Shown here: positions 36,462-47,996 of the stretch, piece after piece
Numbering within the stretch: the first letter of the stretch is position 1
Layout: every line of letters starts with the position of its first letter
Assembly (NCBI RefSeq): GCF_022376445.1
Contig: NW_025954982.1
Coordinates: forward strand, 407,165 to 471,164
Reading direction: 5' to 3'
Source: Fomitopsis serialis
Lineage: Eukaryota; Basidiomycota; Agaricomycetes; Polyporales; Fomitopsidaceae
Length of the DNA: 64,000 bases
The notes under the pieces: model-generated
Told to the model about the DNA's origin: nothing
The model's input: only the letters and a program-made list of their open reading frames with translations
Databases searched by the model: none
Translations under genes and position numbers: made by a program

Positions 36462-38810
36462 CTATGACCCCTCTGACGGCTTTGGTGCGCCGGATGGTGC
36501 GTCGCCATTGCCCTTCCTTTCGAATCCGGTTCCCCTCGTCAGTCCTGCGGCAGACAGACCGCGAGCAGCGTACCCGCCCCGTCCGCGGAAGCCACCACGG
36601 AACATTCCGCGTGGCGGGCCGCCGTTCTCTGCATTGCGCGACTCCTTGTCTGTGGCCTGTTTGAGCTCCGGGACAAACTCCCTCAGTTTCTGTAACAAGA
36701 AATACGGTCAGAATAAACACAATAGCTCGGGAGTGAGGCTAAAACTCACTTCGCCTTGCTTCTCGAGACCAGCCTTCATCGCAGCTTCGTCGCCGAATTC
36801 CACGTAGCACATCTTCTGCTGGCGTCCTGGAAAGTTTTGAGGGTAGGTGACTTTGATAATCTGAAAGGGCAGCTGTCAGCACACGAACACACACCGGCCG
36901 TATCGACGCTTACCCCTGCCTTCGCTTCCCGTAAAACTCTCGCACTTCCTGCTCGCCTGTGGGCTCGGACAGACGCATGAAGATCGTCCAGGGGTTCCGT
37001 GGCGGTCGCCGGCTTGTCGGAGTCCGTGCACCGGTGCTCTCGGTCGCTGGCGAGGTCAGGCCGCCATCGAGGAGGTCGGGCGTGCCTTTGCCGGACTTCG
37101 GCTGAGCAGGGGGCGGACTACTCGCTGCCTCTGGCAACGGCGTCGGGGGCTTGCTGCCGCCCTCCTTCTCCTTCCCAGCTGCGGCAGCCGCCTCTCGCTC
37201 AGCTTTCTCTTGCTGCTTCCGCTCCTTCTTCCGCTCCTTCTTTGCACGCTCTCGCTCAGCCTTGTCCGCTGGGCTCGGACCGCCGTTCGCTTTGGCGTCT
37301 TTTGGCGTCTCTCGGCCCGAGCTAGGCGCGTTAGGCGGGGGAGGCGTCGAGGTTGCGGACTTATTCGCAGCGTTCATGTGAGGCGGTACAGACTTCTCGG
37401 GGACGGGTGTGCCTGATCCCTTGGTGGCCACCGTAGGGGTGGCCGCGCCGCCGCTGCCAGTGCCAGTTACTGTCAACGGGGATGTAGCAGAACCCGGGGT
37501 CGGTCCAGACGTTGAAGGCGTTACAGTGCGGCGATACGCGTAGTTGAACCCTGACACCGGGTTAGTAGTGGATTTACAAGTCTGAGCGATTTGCGCACCT
37601 TGGCTCTTCAGTTCCGCACTCACTCGCCCATCCTTGATGTCAAGGATAAGTGAGCCGTATGCCGCGTCACAGAGGTTCCAATTCCAGCAATTTTTCCATG
37701 CAGGCTCCTCCTGGGCGAACTGCCCGTTTGGCCCGGGCTGGTTTGTCGGTGGGGGTATCCGCTCGACAACTGAGAGAGCCTTGTCGAGCAGCACTCGCTG
37801 ATTTTCGTCAATCACCGCGTCCACCTGCGTCTTCACGCTCTCCCAAACTTTGTCGAAGCCCTCCTTGCCGACGAGAAGCTTGTGCCGCAGACCCTCGAAG
37901 TCGCCCTGCACGCTGAACTCGTTGTATGACGACGCGTACCGGAAGTGCAGCCCCGCAGAGATCGTGAGGTCCGCTTTGAGCACGAGGCCGAGCTGGTGAA
38001 TGATGCCCTCCCGCCCAGGGCTCGCATGCGTCACGAGCATACGCGTCTCCGTGGGGTCGAACACCCGCTGGGCTGTGTCCACAAGCTCACCAATCTGTAG
38101 CGCCGACGTCCACATTGTGCCCTGCCCACCCGCAATCGTCGCAATCCCGTCTCCGTTGTCGAACATCTTGTGTGGCACCAGCGCCCCGCCAAGCCCGAGG
38201 AGACGCAGCCTCACGCCACCGATGTCGAGGCAACGCGTCGTGGCCTCATCAAGGACGTGCAAGTTCTCGATGTCGTATTGCCCAGCCCGGAACTTCTCCA
38301 GCACGGTCACGTCCTCGCAAGCACCCCAGACGGTGTACACGGGGACTTGCAGTTTGATTTGACCGGAGAGGAGCAACGGGAACTCGGAGAGCAGCTGCAC
38401 CTGGACCGTTGACCGAATGACCGACGGAGGGTTTTCTGGTGAGAGGAGGTGGTTCCGCTGCGCGGTTGGTATAAGCGGCGAGTACATCGTGAGGTGGCGG
38501 AGGGTCCTATCATTGATTCTGTCCAGACTTGAGGCCTCTGTACCAATGCTCAGAACAAGATTGGAGTTAGATGAATTGACCACTCACCGAAGAACCCAAA
38601 GTCTCCAGTGTGAATGATAGCAGATGCATTTGCCTCTCGCGCGAGGTCATTGAGGGCAGAAAGACGACCGCGTATGTCTGCAATACAAAGGAGTCGACCA
38701 TGGGAGGTATCAAAGACTTTTGTCTGAGTGTTGACTTGATGCTGCGGCCTTGAGTTGGGCGAGGCAGTGGGACGCGTAGAGGTGGACGCGGGACGCGATG
38801 TAGGCTGCAT
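36462..38810 (-). CDS. DUF2433 protein: phosphoesterase-like N-terminus, RRM-like and RG-rich C-terminus
   Basis: Fungal-specific family, function not established. The start at 38808-38810 gives MQPTSRPASTSTRPTASPNS. The first exon has a metallophosphoesterase-like start, LLCIADIRGRLSALNDLARE and AIIHTGDFGFF, in which the usual Asp-x-His is Asp-Ile-Arg. The next exon (38583-36910) continues VYTVWGACEDVTVLEKFRAG, LLGLGGALVPHKMFDNGDG and MLVTHASPGREGIIHQLGL. A long Ala/Pro/Ser/Lys-rich disordered region follows, including a charged coiled-coil-like stretch (ERERAKKERKKERKQQEKAE). Near the end lies NPWTIFMRLSEPTGEQEVRE and, after an intron, IIKVTYPQNFPGRQQKMCYV and EFGDEAAMKAGLE, an RRM-like strand-helix pattern. 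The last exon is RG-rich (RGMFRGGFRGRGGYAARG). The stop is at 36462-36464. Four exons, frame intact. Confidence 0.85.
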
Positions 38811-39331
38811 TTTGGAGACGGTGGGGGAATGACGAGGCAGCGGGCTGCTTGTTCAAGTTGTTGGGCTCTTCGTCAAAATGTAGCAAAATGTGGCACGCGT
38901 CTGATGGCCAAGCGCGGAACAAGCAGTCCAAATATGGTAGGTTATATTCCAGTTCGGCTCATACATTCACACACCCGACCACTTATCCAGCCACAAATAT
39001 CAGGCCACAACGATTGGTCGCACTTAGCCACTGACTGCTCTGGATCGCGAGTCGTCGTCCAGTCGAGGCGATGTTCTACGACAATGCCCTCACCGAGATG
39101 GTCTCGACACCGCCCTGAGAGTGTTGCCAGCTAATTCTTACAGACGGAACATCGTCTGAACCGAATCATGTCACTTGGTACACGCGACCTCACCTCCGCC
39201 AGCGCCGTCTACGCTCGTGGGACAGCCTAATTACGCTTTATCATCCACTTCTGAAGCATCTCTGACATTCAAGAGGATCAGCGGCCCTTCCTCTGGAGAC
39301 AGACCTCACCATCCCTCGTTGGACAATCAAT
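38811..39331. promoter_or_regulatory. divergent promoter region between the DUF2433 gene and MED13
   Basis: About 520 bases between two head-to-head starts. Open frames here (38829-39134, and 39175 onward) continue into the Med13 first exon in another frame and look like chance. No TATA box seen. Confidence 0.4.
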
Positions 39332-42300
39332 ATGGCGACGCCGAAGCCATCCTTAGCCCCACAAGACAATACCGGGTCGTCCTTCCTTGCTCAATTTCCG
39401 CCCCATATCTCTCTAGAATCGCCTCTGCTAGCCTCAGCCATCACCCTGCCGGAATACCCTCTGATTGCTTATGCTGTGTTCTCCGGAGACCCCTCGAGGG
39501 CAGACAACCTCAACAGCATCGAACACGCCCGCAGACGTGTGCTAGCGCGGGACACAGGCCACGACATCCTCATTCATTGCTTCCTGCGGTACACATATCG
39601 AGGGATGCGTCCGCCCTCTACGTCTTCGCCTTCGGGTCGGTAGACCGAACTTCCGAGGCCCAGAGCGCCTTAGCTGCTCTGCAGCTCGATGATCTACTTC
39701 GTGAGTGTTAGGCTCTCTTCGTCTTTCGAATTTTTCGTCGGCATTTGTGATTGCGTATCGTCTAGCTGTTGAGGCCTCTGCGTGCGAAGACAGCCAGACA
39801 ATACACTCGGGTCTAGTCTTGCTATTGAATAGACGCGCGGTGCACGACAATGCTGCCAGATAATCGTTGTCAAAATATACCTCCCGATGGGCAACGCGAG
39901 TGACAGTCAGTTCACGAGAGCACATCTACCGACCGGTTTCATTCCTTGTCCTGCGAAGCAGCTGGATGCAAATGGCTGACGCAATTCCCTCCCGCAGGTG
40001 TCGAGTGCTCAGCATTTCAACCATCCTCTGTGTACCCGTGTTCTGCCGCTTGCTCTACCCAAGATATACCATGTCCGGCATGCCTGAATCCTGCACGTCC
40101 CTGCCTGAGCCCCTCTCCTGCTCACCTGTACCACGCCAAGCGCTTCGCCTCCCATTTCACTATTTCCTGAACGCAGTCCGCGACAGACTGATAGATGACA
40201 TCACCGAGGCGTCCAAGCATGGTCGGAGTCACAGACTGGCGACACGGTACAAAGATGGCTTCCTCCTCGGTCCATCCCCAGCATCGTCCGAATGGAGCGT
40301 AGGCTGGGAACATCCCACACCCACGCGACCGCTGATCTACAGCTCCTTGGAGGTCCAACTGTGCTACTCCTCCTCTCGGGCACAGCTGATCATACACCCC
40401 GTACTCAGGCCGACGTTCTACCTCCCGCTCATCAAGACATCACCGCTTCCGCACGGGGCGCCGATACTCTTGCTCCCTTACGGCGTTCCCGCGTACTACC
40501 TCAACACGTATACTGGCCCTACGTCCGCGCTTACGGGCCAGTTCCAGGAGGCCTTGATGGGTCTGGGTGCAGGCGACTGGAAAGGCGACGTGTCTCCCTC
40601 GGTCCCTCGCGATAGCACAGGCTCTACGACGGGGAAAGAGGGACCCACATACATGATCGCTTGGCTCTCTGTGCAGAACAAGCAAGGCGAAGACAAGGGC
40701 ATGCCGATCATCTGGCCAGTGCGACTCTGCCTCTCGTATCATCCCACTTCCCCTTCTCTACACGCCCGGACACCCTTGCCATACATTCCGGAGCTGCCCA
40801 ATCAATTGCAAGCATCCCCTCCGCCTCCTGTTCCAGCCGTACCTGCAGCGTTCGCAAATCGGAAAGCAGAAACCTTGTCCACACGCAACAGCAGTCGGGA
40901 CGTAACTCCATCTCAAGGAGCACAGGGACCCCCCGAACAGGGTCTGCCGCCGGCTACGATCTCTCGGCGGCCCGCGGTGCAGAGATCGCCAGCGACGGTT
41001 GACTCCTCGCGGGCGTTTCGAGGGATGACGCTCCTGTCGACTCCCTCCACACGCTCGTTGCAAACGGTCGTCAGTGAGGTCAGCGGATACGTGGACATTG
41101 TCGCCAAGGAGAGGGAGCGTGAACGCGAAAGAATGAAACGGGAAAAGGAGAACGCCAGCATTCGAGCTCGCACGAGCAGCTTCAGCGGGATGCCAGTTGC
41201 CTCAAGCCCTCCACAACCTGAAACGGTGACCCCTCAGCGCCCTTTACCTGCCGCTGAGACTCAGCAGGCCGTAGAGCCCGTGCCAGACATCGACCCTGTG
41301 CCCACTGCTGAGGAATCGCCGATGGACCAGGATGCAGAGCCTCTGTTCCCTTCTTCCCAGGAGTCGTCCACCGATTCACTGTTCTCTCCGGCTGAAGAAG
41401 GGAGCCCGCCGCCAACAGGCGATGTTCCGTCTGCCGCTGAGGTGCCAATGGACACGGGGCCCGAGAACGTAGTCCCACACCCTACTCAGCCGGAGTCCTC
41501 TGTAGATATGCCGCAAGACGGTCTCGCTGCGTTCGACCCCTTCGCCGGTTTCGGAGATGGCATGAACAGCTGGGCAGGTCCGTCGTCTAATGACTTCATG
41601 GGCGTCGACATGGCTCTTGGCATGGATTTCACCGTAGGCATGGGGGCATTTGGTAACTCGCGTTCCGGGGCGGGTGTCGTAGGCGACTTTGACATGGATG
41701 ATGGCATGGGGGTCTTCACCGACGACGATTTCAGTTTCTTCGACGCGCCTTCAGTCCAGAGCCGCGTTACAGCCCCTGTGATAGCGGCGAGCGTCGAGAA
41801 CGTCATCAAAGCCGGAGAAGGCCTGACGCCAACAGCGGGTCCTGCCCCTCTTGGGTTTTCGCCCCAGCGTGTCGGCGATGGCATGAGCGCATCTGGTCCT
41901 GGACCGCCCTCCGCCGTATTCACCAATCGGTCCCCTTGGCCCCAAGGTCTCGTCACCGAGGGCCTCACTCCCCACCTGTTCGGCAACGCGGGCGACATTA
42001 TCTCTCCTGCTCCGGAGTTGATTCCTCCTTCACCCACAAGAAGCGCGTCGACGCAATCCGCTCCGGCGACACCTCGCGTTCATATCTCTGATGCCCCGGA
42101 AGGCCCCATATCGCTGAAGGGCCGATATTTAGGTATCGGCCCTAGCATCTTCGAACCGATTCCTTTTGCACACGGGCATCGCATTGCCGACAGCAAGTAT
42201 GCCTTTGGTAAATTTGCGCTGCCCAGCCCATCGGATACCGAGGACGGTGTCGAAAGCATGCACTTCATGCCGGCGAGTAGCGGTTGGATGTTGAAGTACA

Positions 42301-44853
42301 GCGCTGCCACGGATCCTAGGATCGGCGTGATAAAGAAACTCACCGAGTTCAAGCGCAAGGGACACGACCAGGACCGGCCGAACACTACGCCCGCTTGGAT
42401 GCGCGAGCATGAAGAATGGGAGGGAAGCGTACCGTCTCCTGTCAATGATGATGAGGCGAGGTCGGATAGCGAATCTGAGGACGAGGACGTATTGGCAGAC
42501 GATGAAGATCCAGCTTCGACAATGCGACCGTCTACGCCCCCACCGTCTTACCTACCACTTGGCCCTACGTTATTGCAGACACGTTTTCATCATGGTAGGT
42601 TGCTTCCACTGAGCGGCCCTCTGAGGCCTCCAGGATCCGCTGTCAGCAGCACGACTGGTGGTCCAGGCCCTGTATCGGCACCTACACCTGTCTCGCCCGC
42701 TGCTGTACTGGGTGCGACGTCTGAGAAGTCTAAGTCACTGGAGGCGGCGGTACAGATTCTCGTCAAAGAGATTGTCGAGAACAACGTCTGGGCAGAAGCG
42801 TGGCGCGCCAATGCGGCGGCCGCGTCGATGTCATTAAAACCTTCGTACGAGGTGTGGCAGACGGATGTCCGAAGGGTAGGCCGACTCCTAGAGAGCATCA
42901 AGACCGCTCAGTCTCCCGTGGCTCTTCAGCAGTATTGCACTCCAGGTATGCAAGCTCAATGTTACATGCAGCTGTAAACTGACGAGGTTGGTTTGTCTCA
43001 GTTGTACAGGACGATTCAGGCTTTGCTGTATCGTTGCATTCTCTGGAGCCTCCGATGTTAACAATCGGGAAATCCGATTCGTTGATTCAGGTCTTGCCGA
43101 CCGCTTTGCGCTTCTGGGAGAAGATAGGGCTGGGTCCGAGAGCAGGCAGGAAGGATGTGACGGCCTTTGTATTCTTCGAGGGTTCTGGCGAGAGAAAGGA
43201 AGCCGAAACCAGCCAGTGGCTGGACAAGATTTCCGCGACCTACTCTGCGAAGAGTTACGGGACACACATTGCAGGTATGGCACCGATGTGCAGCAGAGCA
43301 GGCCTCGCCCCTGTCCAGTTCGACTCGCTGAAGAAGACGCTAGGTGTGTATCGACCATGATAGTTCACGGCCGGTGCTGATTTACATCCTAGTCAAGTTT
43401 GTGTCCGGTCTCGCAGCCTCAACAACGACAGCATACGTGTTCTACATCGTCGCGCCTTCTTCGGTCGTTGCATTGGACTCTCCTCTCTTACGCCAACTCT
43501 TCTCGGCAGTCAAACGTTGCACGAAAACGTATCCGGACTTCAGGATTCTATACCATTTCGTTCCGGAAGCTTTCCCAGCTGGAGCTCTGTCTGATCCCCG
43601 ATACAATCACGACGGACTCGAGCCATTCGTTGCAGCTGTATATGACAGGTTGCTACAGCCTGTTGAACGCTCTGTGTCTCAGCAGCTAGCCGTGCACACG
43701 GGATCGACGCGGGCGTATTTCCAAGCACCTGCCTTCAGTCTGGCCTGTGCTCTACCTGGTAGGAAACCCGCGCTAGCGCAACACGATCCGGCCACCATTA
43801 CCTTCACTCTCGAAACACGCCCCGGTTCCTTGGACTTGGTCAATCGTCATATGTTGTACCATATAGGGTATCTGGTCACGCCTTGCAGGCGATGGCTGCT
43901 CGCAGCTGGCGTGGATGAGCGGGGGGACTCGCATGAACTTGGGGCTTGGCTCCTACCGGACGAGTCAGTCGATGCATTCATCGTCAAACAGGTCTGGTCC
44001 TTTGCGAGGACGTGCACTGCGCGGGCGAATGTGGAGTGGAGGCTCACTGTAGCCAAGCTGGGACCGATGGGCGGTATGGAATTGAATGGTTCGTCGCGCT
44101 TTTTGCTATTTCTGAGAACGAGCTTGGCTTACAGTCCGATCTGTAGCATGGATACATCACCTCGACAGCGCTGTTGTGAGCGGCGTCGAAGCGCCTCCCA
44201 TGCGCGTGACGCTGCTCACCGTGGAGCACCAAAGATCCTTGACCTTCCTCGCCCCGGCCGATGGCCAGCGCCCCTCTTCTTCACACCACCCCTCTTCCAT
44301 TAGGTCGCCTCCTCGCGGGTCCTCCGGACATGTCTTCGCAGACACAATGTCAGCAACCTACGCGCTCTTCCCGCCCCCGTGTGCGAGCTGTGTTCCCGCG
44401 CTGAGTCTCGACCAGATGAGCAGCATCTACCCTGGCTCCCTCGACTTGCCGCATATACAAGACACGGAGGATGAGGGGCCGCCTGCGTACGACCAGTCTG
44501 CAGTACGGGGCCTCGCGCGGAGCATGCTGATCAACGTCCCTGCCGGCACGGATTATACGTCCATTGGCAGCGTCGAGATCACCCAGCTGCACAGCGTCTG
44601 CTCTAGGACTTCGACTAGCCAACTGCGGCGTGCTGCAGACGATGATGCCATGGTTGTCGACGACGGCCCGGGGGCCGCGAACGGGGGCTCGGAGGACGCG
44701 CGGATGTTGCGCGACGTGACGCATAACTATCATGCGCTTGCTGTGTTGGCGCAGGCGCGGTGGCAGCCTCGCGATCAGGCGGGTCTGCCGCTGCATTTGG
44801 CTGCGCTGGAATCGATGAAAATGGCCCTCACAGGAGGTCCTGCGGATGTATGA
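39332..44853 (+). CDS. MED13: Mediator complex subunit 13 (kinase module); two one-base breaks near the N-terminus
   Basis: Largest subunit of the CDK8 kinase module of Mediator (yeast Srb9/Ssn2). The start ATG at 39332 gives MATPKPSLAPQDNTG, then LLASAITLPEYPLIAYAVFS, FLRYTYRG and, one frame over, DASALYVFAFGSVDRTSEAQ. After an intron the VYPCSAACSTQDIPCPACLN segment is again one frame off LRLPFHYFLNAVRDRLIDDI. A long acidic, Pro/Ser-rich middle follows (SEDEDVLADDEDPASTM). The conserved MID/PIWI-like end reads FWEKIGLGPRAGRKDVTAFV, WLDKISATYSAKSYGTHIAG, FVSGLAASTTTAYVFYIVAP, LYHFVPEAFPAGALSD, VWSFARTCTARANVEWRLTV and HNYHALAVLAQARWQPRDQA. TGA at 44851-44853. Breaks at ggg 39602-39604 and between about 40085 and 40150, each fixed by one extra base. 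No intron fits either site. Confidence 0.9.
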
Positions 44854-45250
44854 AGACTCGGATTTTCGGTTCTTTCGGGACGACGTTAGGTACGACCCGT
44901 TCACTAGCTCTTCGCAATTCATGTAGAGATTTCTTCCTGTTACAATTTGCACTGCGTCTCACTCATCTCCATACACTTGTACATATACATTTCTTGGGAC
45001 ATCTGTTTGTAGCACCAACGCAATGAGGGACTTCGTATATTAGCGCTTCGGCACTCAATCCTAATGCAAGTGTCTGTAGCGTGCACTCGCTTTCGTTGTT
45101 GATCAATACTCTACCGATACATCGGCCTTAGAAGAACGCACGCTTCCTTCAGCGGCCAGCTTTTCCATGTGTACTGCCGTGACATTACAGTACCATGCCG
45201 ACGAGGATACAAATACAAGGAACGTTGATGACCACTTGCTCGACCGACTC
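44854..45250. other. convergent 3' region between MED13 and the UPF0303 gene
   Basis: About 400 bases between stop codons; AT-rich, presumably two 3' UTRs. No gene recognised. Confidence 0.45.
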
Positions 45251-45745
45251 TTAGTCGTTGATCTCCCCGCTGGCGACCTTCTGCAGATACTCCTCAATAA
45301 CCTCCACAATCACCTCATGGTCCTCCTGCATCGTCAGCCCGCTGACCACAATCACGCCCACGACGCCCTCCACGCCCTTCACCCGCACCGGGAACCCGCC
45401 ACCATGAATCGCATAGTCCCCGCCCCTCGGGCCCAGCTGGAACTTCCCCGCGAACGCGAGCTCGTCGCCCCGGTACTTGTTGTGCAGCGCCCAGGTGCTC
45501 GCCCCCCAGCGGAGGACCGCGCGCCGCTTGCGCGCGACCCACTGGTCGTTGTCTGGGGCCGTCCCCGAGCCCGACGCGGCGTGGAAGAGGAGCTGGTCGC
45601 TGTTCGCGAGCGTGATGTTGACCACGGCGGGCCTGGGAGAGGCCTGGCGGAGGCGCGTGCGGAGCATGCTGCCCAGCGTCCAGGCGGTCTCGGCGGTGAA
45701 GCGCGTGAAGGTGCACCGCGCCTCTTCTGTGGCAATTTCGGCGAG
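45251..45745 (-). CDS. UPF0303/YBR137W family protein (DUF336-like), 5' exon(s) unresolved
   Basis: Homolog of yeast Ybr137w, reported in the literature to associate with the GET/tail-anchored-protein pathway; the family shares the GlcG/HbpS-like fold. The main exon starts after an acceptor at 45746 and reads LAEIATEEARCTFTRFTAET, AWTLGSMLRTRLRQA, then VVNITLANSDQLLFHAASGS, DNDQWVARKRRAVLRWGAS, GDYAIHGGGFPVRVKGVEGV and VVSGLTMQEDHEVIVEVIEE. The TAA stop is at 45251-45253. The DN(D/E)xW.xRK...R and AFHGG-like blocks are shared with yeast. No acceptable start codon lies in this exon, so at least one short upstream exon (45750-46100) must exist. Several ATGs there fail within a few codons and I could not choose one. 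Confidence 0.8.
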   Translation of the reverse strand, partial: LAEIATEEARCTFTRFTAETAWTLGSMLRTRLRQASPRPAVVNITLANSDQLLFHAASGSGTAPDNDQWVARKRRAVLRWGASTWALHNKYRGDELAFAGKFQLGPRGGDYAIHGGGFPVRVKGVEGVVGVIVVSGLTMQEDHEVIVEVIEEYLQKVASGEIND

Positions 45746-46263
45746 CTGGGAAAGGATGTCAGTTCACTGGTGCCGGCTGTGGTACGCCGGGACGTACATC
45801 GGTGGGCGGTGGGCGAATGGGAACCAAAGCCATGTTGCGCGCTTCCTCTGAAGAGGATGACAGTCTATGCGAGGGTGTTGAGCACCGTCGAGTCTCGCTG
45901 GTCAGTTATATGCATGCGCTCATCAATTCTGGTCAGGGGGAGACATGGATGCGGAAATGCCGGAGGATTGTGCAGCTTGGTGAGAGGACGAGGATAACAT
46001 GGAGCGCTGCTCGGCCCGGAATGCCGCCGTCGGGCTCCCGACGACGATCTCCAGTCCCCAGTCTCGGCGACCGACGCTCAAACGTTTGCGACTGAAGCAG
46101 AAGGCATCCGGGAGAACTAGTTTCGACCCTTTACAAGCGGACGGTCGGTAATGGAATAGTTAGTCATTATTGCTGAACACACGTCCGTACGTTACATGCG
46201 CACCAACCCGCCATAGGCGGCCACTGAGTCGAATGGATACCCATCCTCTCACGAACACTAACC
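45746..46263. other. 5' region of the UPF0303 gene and 3' flank of the BIG1-like gene
   Basis: About 520 bases on the path of the UPF0303 first exon. It contains a possible pyrimidine-tracted intron end just above 45746. No separate gene recognised. Confidence 0.35.
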
Positions 46264-47273
46264 TCACTGGCTCTTCTTCTCCGAAGCGATGTAGCCTTTC
46301 GGTGCCTCTCCCTGCAGGGGAGACTGGATGCTTGCCAGGGCAGAGATTCCCATCAACACAATTGGCACGAGAAGGAAGAAGCCAACGGCAAGCGCGAGGA
46401 TGAGGCCGGGCGTGAGCAGCTGGTAGCGGGCCAGGATACCTCCTGACGGCGTTGCGAAGGCGGCGGTGGAGGTGAGATTGGAGGTGAAGGGGGAGGATTG
46501 GCGGACGTGGAGAGAAGGGTGCCAGCCTGCGTAGACGACGAGGTGACTTGGGAACGTCTCTGCGAGTTTTGTGAGGGCGGAAGAGAGGCTAGCGTCTTGT
46601 GTAGCGGAAGGAGCTCAGTGGGCGAGTCGGTCGCAAAGCGGAAGCGACGCACCGTGTTCGGCCACAGCTTTCCTCCTGTCTGCACCCTCGAAACCGTCCA
46701 GAGACGGCATCTCCACGCACACGACGTGCTTCTCCTTCCCGCTCAGAGCAGTATCGGCCTGGCCGGGTGCATGACTGACCACGCGTGCTCCGCAGCGGTC
46801 AGCGACAGTCCCGGCGAGGCTCGAGAATGGGTTCGAGACGCTGCGGGCTACGTAGGGCAGCTCCAGGGTAGAGACTGCGCTGTTCAGAGTCTGTGCGAGA
46901 GAGCTTGAGGAAGGGAGGTTGCGGAGGTCGGAGGCGTGCAACTGAGTGGATGGCACGTCAGTAAGGAGTGCTTGTGACTTGCGTCGCTTCACTTACGCCT
47001 TTCTGGTCAACCAGAATAATGGCATCATGCTGGCATGCCGCGCCATTCAAGAGTATGTCTTCAAGTGCGGCGACAGGGTTGATATATCCTTCTGAGGATG
47101 CCGAGTTCAGCGCATTCGAGCTACGGCGAAGCAGTCAGTTTGTGACATCGACTGAGCACCTCAGCCACGACCTACCTGTGTGACGACCACGCGACGATAG
47201 GAGCCGTGCCAGAGTACGCATACGAAGCGGCCGGGAGCAGAGTCAAGAGACAGTAGAGAGCACTTCGGGCCAT
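46264..47273 (-). CDS. BIG1: Big1/Voa1-like ER membrane protein (V-ATPase accessory type)
   Basis: Yeast Big1 is an ER glycoprotein needed for beta-1,6-glucan; the related Voa1 helps assemble the V-ATPase. The start at 47271-47273 gives MARSALYCLLTLLPAASYAY, a clear signal peptide with an SYAYS cleavage region. It is followed by GTAPIVAWSSHR, then after introns VAALEDILLNGAACQHDAII, LVDQKG, LHASDLRNLPSSSSLAQTLN and SAVSTLELPYVAR. An intron of 57 bases joins AVAEH to DASLSSALTKLAETF, LVVYAGWHPS and TSTAAFATPSGGILARYQL. The C-terminal transmembrane segment is PGLILALAVGFFLLVPIVLM, with a short lysine-bearing tail ending in SEKKSQ, which could act as an ER-retrieval signal. The stop is at 46264-46266. 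In frame throughout. It shares a 236-bp promoter with SPT4. Confidence 0.82.
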
Positions 47274-47509
47274 GGCCAGCTGAGGATGGTGAACGTCGCG
47301 GTCGCGGTGCAGGTGACGATGCGCTCGCGGCGCCGCGCGCTCGGCCATCGGGAACGCCCGCCCTTCCCGAAAGGGAAATGGTGCGCTCTGCCAGTGCCAC
47401 TTGAGCTTGGGCTTGCAACTTCGTCCTTCACCGCGACTCTGCTCGCATCCCTGCGTCTGCCACTATCTGCACTGGGTTTGCAGGAGCTACATTGACCACT
47501 TTTGCTACG
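47274..47509. promoter_or_regulatory. bidirectional promoter between BIG1 and SPT4
   Basis: 236 bases between the two start codons, GC-rich with no TATA box. Both genes must be transcribed from here. Confidence 0.55.
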
Positions 47510-47996
47510 ATGTCGCAAGGACAAGCTGCCATCCCGCCACAGCCCCGCGCAAAACAGCTGCGCGCATGTCTCCTCTGCTCGATCATTCAGACACCAGGCG
47601 ACTTCCGCAAATATGGCTGCCCGAACTGTGAAGAGATCATGCAGGTCCGTACGCCATACAGAGATAGTCTATGTGCACTTGCTGATATATGTCCGTTCGT
47701 GCACAGATGAAAGGCTACCCGGATCGCATCCAGGCATGCACAACGACACATTTCGACGGTGTGATTGCGGTCATCGACCCTGAGCGGAGCTGGGTTGCGA
47801 CATGGCAGCGAACAAGTGAGTCCGATCATGCATCTCACTGCTGCTCTCTTCTGACATGGAGGCTTGGTGACAAGAAACGTACGTCCGCGGGATGTACGCT
47901 GTCCGCGTCAAGGGTCGCGTTCCGGAAGATGTCGAGGGAGAGCTGGAGGCACGGGGGATACGGTATCGCCCTCGAGACCAGTCAGATCAAGACTGA
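47510..47996 (+). CDS. SPT4: transcription elongation factor Spt4
   Basis: Zinc-finger subunit of the Spt4-Spt5 (DSIF) complex that travels with RNA polymerase II. The start ATG at 47510 gives MSQGQAAIPPQPRAKQLRAC. The four-cysteine zinc finger is RACLLC and YGCPNC. After an intron (from about 47644) comes YPDRIQACTTTHFDGVIAVI and DPERSWVATWQRT. A second intron joins KTYVRGMYAVRVKGRVPEDV to EGELEARGIRYRPRDQ. The TGA is at 47994-47996. Size (about 115 residues) and the SW-x-A-x-W motif match the family. The apparent earlier start at 47492 is a TTG, not an ATG. Confidence 0.93.

Noticed and set aside
45315..45735. Overlapping GC-rich frames of the UPF0303 gene
   Set aside because: The conserved residues of the family are read only in the frame ending at 45251; the others are shadows of high GC content.
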